In this document: piece by piece, positions 60,490 to 64,000 of the stretch
Layout: each line of letters starts with the position of its first letter
Numbering within the stretch: the first letter of the stretch is position 1
Assembly: GCF_045062745.1 (NCBI RefSeq)
Contig: NZ_JBJGED010000006.1
Span: 1-64,000 of the forward strand
Reading direction: 5' to 3'
DNA: 64,000 nucleotides
From: Paenibacillus_AA sp045062745
GTDB lineage: Bacteria; Bacillota; Bacilli; Paenibacillales; NBRC-103111
The notes under the pieces: generated by a model
What the model saw: only the letters and a program-made list of their open reading frames with translations
Database searches by the model: none
Told to the model about the DNA's origin: nothing
Translations under genes and position numbers: made by a program

Positions 60490-62214
60490 TCACCCCTTTC
60501 GTCCAACCAGGGTCAGAAACTCCGATCGGTTGTCAATATAAATTCGGTAGGCAATGATGATCGTCACCGCGCCGTCGATCTTCTTGTCTTCCTTCCCCTC
60601 GACTTTCACTGGCATGATCTCCAGCTTGTTGTTGATATTGAGCGCCGTGTTCTCCAGACAATAACGGTCAATCGGGTGATTGTTGTAGTTGATCAACTTG
60701 CTTTTCAGGTCGGCCTCGACGAGCTTCATCGGCTCGCTCATGCTGCCCCAATCCTGATTGACCCGTTGCATGTCGAACCCGTGGTCCTCCATCTCCTTGA
60801 CCCAATACACCGCCGACCACTTGTCATATCCGACCTTGAAAAACCGGATGCCGAACTCCTTGTACAGCCGAACGAACCAGGCCGTCACATGCCGGAAGTC
60901 GTTTTCGTTTCCGTCGGAAACCGTGATCAGGTCATCCCGCAGCCATTGTCCGAACCGGTCGCGCTCCTCACGGTTGAGGTTGTCGAGCTTGGATTGTGGA
61001 ATGAAGTAGCGCTGCACCGTGAACTTCTTGTTCCCTTTCATGAGCAGCGCCCGCGCACACGCAAGGTCGCCGGATTTGGAGAGATCCACCGCGCCGATCG
61101 CGAAGCCGTCCCGGAAGTCCTCCAGGTCGAACGTCTCGTCGTTGACCAAATCCTCTTGAAGCAGCCAGGCCGTCGCATTGTTCTGCTTGATGTTGAAGTC
61201 CTTGGCCAACATAAAAATCCGCTCGGCCTTGTCTCGCTGGGCCTTACGGATTTGGTCTTTCAGGTATTTCGGTTTTTTGATGAGCCCCAAGCTCGGGTTC
61301 GATTTCTGCCAAGACTTCTCATCTTGCCAAATCTCTTGCTCATTGTCTTGGGTGTACAGCCATGTCAAAAGCGTCTCGTCCTCGACTTCCTTCGCGAGTA
61401 CCGCCCGGCCATACTTGAGCTCATTATCCAAGTAGCCGCCATTGACGAATCCCTCCGTCGTGATGTTGATAAACCACGGCTCGTCCTTCGTCGATTGCGA
61501 TTGGTCGATGGACTTCGCGATTGTGTTGTCCTTCATCTCGTTGGACTCGTCCAGGATCGCGCCGTCGATGTTCCGCCCCTCTTTGTTGCGGGTTCGGTCG
61601 GAAATCTTGAACACCTTGCTCTTGTTCTTCGTGTTGTAAATGCCCTGGAGATTCTTATGGGTTCGCTTGTCCTTCGGATCGAACTGCTGCCGCATGTGGC
61701 CGATTTCCTCGAAGATAATCGAGGCCTGGGCATCATCGTTGGAGGAACACACGATGTCGTTGCCGCCATGGCCACACATGAGTTCAGTCAGGCCCAAGGC
61801 CGCGCAAAGGGTCGACTTTCCGTTCTTTCGGGCAATCAGCAAGATCGCTTTCTTGAACCGGCGCAACTTCTTCTTGGGCGGGGCCTCTCCATAATAATTC
61901 CGATACCCCTCGTCGCTCCACTTGAACGAATAGAAGGCCTCGATGAATGCTTTCTCCCACAGCTCCAGCAGGAACGGCTTGCCATAGAACGGGCTCTTGG
62001 TATGCTTACAAAACCGCTCGACGAACATGATCCGGAAGTGGGCATCCGCTGTATCGTAGACGAAAGCGGGACTATCCAAGTCCGCGATAAGGTTCTCAAG
62101 CTGCTGGATCAACTCGGCCCCGGCGATGATCTCCCCGTTTTGAATCGCCTGCCTGTATTCGAGAAGGTAACTATGACCCTTTTCGGGATTCTCGCATGAA
62201 TTCTTCAAAATCAT
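60490..62214 (-). CDS. Terminase large subunit
   Basis: 574 residues. The ATPase has Walker A ARKNGKST (about 130), Walker B DGAILDESNEM (about 218) and the nuclease domain has DLSKSGDLA (about 368) with a later D-x-A-type pair. It packages DNA into the prohead with the small subunit and portal. ATG 62214 follows GAGG by six bases; GTG 62220 is also possible. It overlaps the small-subunit gene by about 44 bases. Confidence 0.93.
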   Translation of the reverse strand: MILKNSCENPEKGHSYLLEYRQAIQNGEIIAGAELIQQLENLIADLDSPAFVYDTADAHFRIMFVERFCKHTKSPFYGKPFLLELWEKAFIEAFYSFKWSDEGYRNYYGEAPPKKKLRRFKKAILLIARKNGKSTLCAALGLTELMCGHGGNDIVCSSNDDAQASIIFEEIGHMRQQFDPKDKRTHKNLQGIYNTKNKSKVFKISDRTRNKEGRNIDGAILDESNEMKDNTIAKSIDQSQSTKDEPWFINITTEGFVNGGYLDNELKYGRAVLAKEVEDETLLTWLYTQDNEQEIWQDEKSWQKSNPSLGLIKKPKYLKDQIRKAQRDKAERIFMLAKDFNIKQNNATAWLLQEDLVNDETFDLEDFRDGFAIGAVDLSKSGDLACARALLMKGNKKFTVQRYFIPQSKLDNLNREERDRFGQWLRDDLITVSDGNENDFRHVTAWFVRLYKEFGIRFFKVGYDKWSAVYWVKEMEDHGFDMQRVNQDWGSMSEPMKLVEADLKSKLINYNNHPIDRYCLENTALNINNKLEIMPVKVEGKEDKKIDGAVTIIIAYRIYIDNRSEFLTLVGRKG

Positions 62215-62518
62215 CCTCACCCTCGAATCCGTTCTTGCTCAGGACGCCGTTCAGCGTCTTGATGACCACGGCATAAGAGTTTAGGTTTTTCAGGTATTGC
62301 TTGGCGGCTTCGGTTGTTCGCTGGAGGTTCGGATTCGTCGGATGGATTTGAACGGTCCCCGTCTTGTCGATCGCTTCCCGTAATACATGGTTGTCCGCAG
62401 CCAAAAAGGCCGCATCCTTGATCAAGCCCTCCACCAATTTCGCTTGGGCAGGGTCCACTTCTCGGAAGATCTCCTCCAGCTTCGCCAGCTCATTCCGGTA
62501 CACGTCCGATTTCGTCAA
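62171..62518 (-). CDS. Terminase small subunit
   Basis: 115 residues, helical (YRNELAKLEEIFREVDPAQAKLVEGLIKDAAFLA, TEAAKQYLKNLNSYAVVIKTL), binds phage DNA for packaging. The start is uncertain: TTG 62518 has GAGG ten bases upstream, while the frame to 62626 begins in the tail of a terminator and lacks a site. It overlaps terL. Confidence 0.78.
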   Translation of the reverse strand: MTKSDVYRNELAKLEEIFREVDPAQAKLVEGLIKDAAFLAADNHVLREAIDKTGTVQIHPTNPNLQRTTEAAKQYLKNLNSYAVVIKTLNGVLSKNGFEGEDDFEEFMRESRKGS

Positions 62519-62627
62519 CGGAAAATCGCCTCGCTCGATTTTCAAAATTTTTGGTTCGTGTGAAATTTGCCTTCCCCCTACGGTACCCACGGCATCGCAA
62601 GTATTTCTTGACCGGGGGGTGGTCAAA

Positions 62628-62651
62628 TAAAAAAAAGCACCCGATAGGTGC
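62628..62651 (-). terminator. Terminator between the cargo gene and the late operon
   Basis: On the minus strand GGCACC and GGTGC(T) pair around TATC and eight T residues follow. It ends the AT-rich gene's transcript; the late operon must therefore start downstream of it or read through. Confidence 0.82.
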
Positions 62652-62652
62652 C

Positions 62653-63381
62653 CTAGTAATATTTTAAGAATGTTTCTGTCTTCCTGAGTTCAGCTTCGAC
62701 TTTTTTTATTCTGTTAAACAAACTCTCCAGGACATCATCAAAATTCGAAACTAGCTTTATGGTTGGGAATTTCTCATTAACAATTGAAATCATCATCATA
62801 TACCCAATGCATGTATCCGCAATCCACCACATTCTCATTTTTGTAATATCGCTGTGTTCCTTGTCAAAGAAAAAAATTGTTGCTTTCCCATCTTCTTTGA
62901 AAAGATCAGTGTTGTAAAATGAGGGAAGGATGTTACCATGTACTGAAAATTTGTTGATGCTCTCCTTAATGTTCTTTATTTTTTCGCTTTGTTCAGGCAG
63001 AATTTTATTCAACCAGTTGTACGAATCAGATAATGCTTTAGTTGGTAATACTGTACCATCCCCTAAATATTTACTAAAATACTTTTCCTCTCTAAACTCC
63101 ATGCTGTACAAGGATAGGCAAATAGTTTCAAGCGTGTACCGAAGCATCATGCTTGTTTGAATATCATGCCTTCGAAGCGTTGATAGAATTGCAAGCTGAA
63201 GGCTTTTTTGAATTTGAGCTAAAAAGCCAAGGAAAATCCAACAATCTGCATTTGTCTCATAGTGGAATCGCCATAAGAATCTGATGCAAGAATTAGCAAC
63301 ATCAAAAAACTCCCCATATTCGTACTCGGCTATGGAAACAAGTCTTGCTTCTTCAAATGCCAAATCAGTGACATTAAACAT
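62653..63381 (-). CDS. AT-rich cargo protein of unknown function
   Basis: 242 residues. Much more AT-rich than its neighbours, and rich in Lys, Phe and Ile (ATIFFFDKEHSDITKM, IRFLWRFHYETNADCWIF). Helical, with no membrane signal and no known motif. GGGGGTGAAAG precedes ATG 63381 and its own terminator follows, so it is an insertion between the HNH and terminase genes. A phage-defence or exclusion role is possible but not shown. Confidence 0.7.
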   Translation of the reverse strand: MFNVTDLAFEEARLVSIAEYEYGEFFDVANSCIRFLWRFHYETNADCWIFLGFLAQIQKSLQLAILSTLRRHDIQTSMMLRYTLETICLSLYSMEFREEKYFSKYLGDGTVLPTKALSDSYNWLNKILPEQSEKIKNIKESINKFSVHGNILPSFYNTDLFKEDGKATIFFFDKEHSDITKMRMWWIADTCIGYMMMISIVNEKFPTIKLVSNFDDVLESLFNRIKKVEAELRKTETFLKYY

Positions 63382-63429
63382 ACTTTCACCCCCACCACAT
63401 ATGTTCTATACGTTGGCGGTGATTCCTGT

Positions 63430-64000
63430 TCAATCTACACTATAAGTTTCGAACCACTTCTCGATGAATACCCGCCATTCATCCTTTCTGTATTGCCGCT
63501 CCCCGTCCACATCCAAACGCCGCAAACATTCTTCTCGGCTGATGTTGCAGAAGATGAGTTCCGCCCCAAGCTCCGATGCCAATCGCTGACGCTTAAACCG
63601 ATCCGCATAGCCCCCGATGATCCAGGCACTTCGCCACTTCCCAAACCGTGTCTTGATGTTGTCAATCAGCTGATTGTGGATGCCGATCACGTTACTGAAT
63701 AACCCGTCTAGTTTATCGTAGTAAGGCAGCATCGAGACAGCAGCATATAGCCGATCCATATCCACGACGAGATCGCCCCTAGCCATATGGTGACGAACAT
63801 AGTCGGCCTTTCCTGACAGCGGCGGACCGTACACGATGAACACGCCCGCCTCTTTCTTATAGCCGAACCGGTTGTGTATTTCATTGTGGCAATCATGGTG
63901 AACGACCATCACATTCGCGGGATTCAGCGAGATCATCGGATCGTGAACATTCTCAGGAGTCAGTTCGGTAATATGATGCAACGTGAGCTCCTTCGAGTTA
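63430..64000 (-). CDS. HNH endonuclease fused to a P-loop kinase-like domain (partial)
   Basis: The 5' end lies outside the window; the open frame continues to the edge (LTLHHITELTPENV). An HNH motif is visible: HH at the start, Asn in LNPANVMVVHHDCHNEIHNRF. From about residue 45 of the visible part a P-loop domain follows (VFIVYGPPLSGKADYVRHH, VVDMDRLYAAVS, RFKRQRLASELGAELIFCNI), like a small kinase. HNH nucleases beside terminase help packaging in many phages; the kinase fusion is unusual. Confidence 0.78.
   Translation of the reverse strand, partial: NSKELTLHHITELTPENVHDPMISLNPANVMVVHHDCHNEIHNRFGYKKEAGVFIVYGPPLSGKADYVRHHMARGDLVVDMDRLYAAVSMLPYYDKLDGLFSNVIGIHNQLIDNIKTRFGKWRSAWIIGGYADRFKRQRLASELGAELIFCNISREECLRRLDVDGERQYRKDEWRVFIEKWFETYSVD

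Larger units (their letters stand above)
40852..64000. mobile_element. Prophage, siphovirus type (left part only)
   Basis: More than 25 genes, nearly all on the minus strand, follow the canonical order of an HK97-fold tailed phage: terminase, portal, protease, capsid, connectors, tail tube, chaperones, tape measure, Dit, tail tip, fibre, holin, amidase. XkdW/XkdX/XhlA-like genes recall PBSX-type phages. The left edge abuts a tRNA-Thr gene. Integrase, repressor and replication genes are not in the window, so the element continues beyond 64000. No frameshifted structural gene was seen, so it may be intact. Confidence 0.93.

Noticed and set aside
60445..62199. 584-codon plus-strand frame opposite terminase
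   Set aside because: Shadow frame; the terminase motifs on the other strand are intact.
1..64000. CRISPR array
   Set aside because: No regularly spaced identical repeats of 25-40 bases with unique spacers were seen; the repeats at 1 and 7386 are direct tandem arrays.

Overview
The window looks like a chromosomal segment of a soil- or plant-associated Paenibacillus (or a close relative in the Bacillales). The grounds are its high-GC Bacillales-type gene content, strong AGGAGG ribosome sites, an LplA-type sugar lipoprotein with two permeases but no ATPase gene, a YesM/YesN-type sensor pair, a YlbL/SepM protease and 'stalk' (copper amine oxidase N-terminal) domains. The genus is inferred from content, not from a marker gene.

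Layout. 1-9.7 kb: a 7-bp tandem repeat at the very edge, a lone large subunit of glutamate synthase with an unusual hairpin leader, a PDZ-Lon protease, a lipoprotein, a HAD phosphatase, a repeat- and palindrome-rich gap, a Nudix gene, a small membrane protein and a PIN/AbrB toxin-antitoxin pair. 9.8-25.2 kb, all on the minus strand: a complete-looking catabolic locus for an unsaturated-uronate glycan, most simply alginate. Transcription would run from a YesN-type regulator and YesM-type sensor kinase through two sugar permeases, a solute-binding lipoprotein, a short-chain reductase, two cytoplasmic heparinase II/III-fold lyases and, after an intervening terminator, KDG kinase and KDPG aldolase. 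The parts fit one route: sensing, uptake of oligosaccharides, exolytic cleavage to an unsaturated monosaccharide, reduction to KDG, phosphorylation, and splitting to pyruvate and glyceraldehyde-3-phosphate. Hairpins sit in several gaps of the transporter operon, including a nested ~190-bp inverted repeat, and two cre-like sites suggest catabolite control.

25.5-40.7 kb: a PhyH dioxygenase with an AraC regulator, an unknown helical protein, a stalk-domain secreted protein, a TIM-barrel sugar isomerase, an enolase-superfamily enzyme, a MoxR/DUF58/transglutaminase-accessory operon, a COG5610-type HAD protein, and a large secreted protein with two copies of a carbohydrate-binding-like module, one of them inserted in its helical domain.

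40.8-64 kb: the left part of a siphovirus-type (HK97-fold) prophage beside a tRNA-Thr gene, which is the likely attachment site. Read from right to left it holds an HNH/P-loop fusion, an AT-rich cargo gene, terminase, portal, protease, capsid, head-tail joining genes, tail tube, tail chaperones with a -1 frameshift (A AAA AAC), tape measure, Dit and tail-tip proteins (one with a His-x-His repeat), a C1q-like fibre, XkdW/XkdX/XhlA-like genes, holin and amidase, and finally a LexA-controlled YolD cassette. The integrase, repressor and right end are outside the window.
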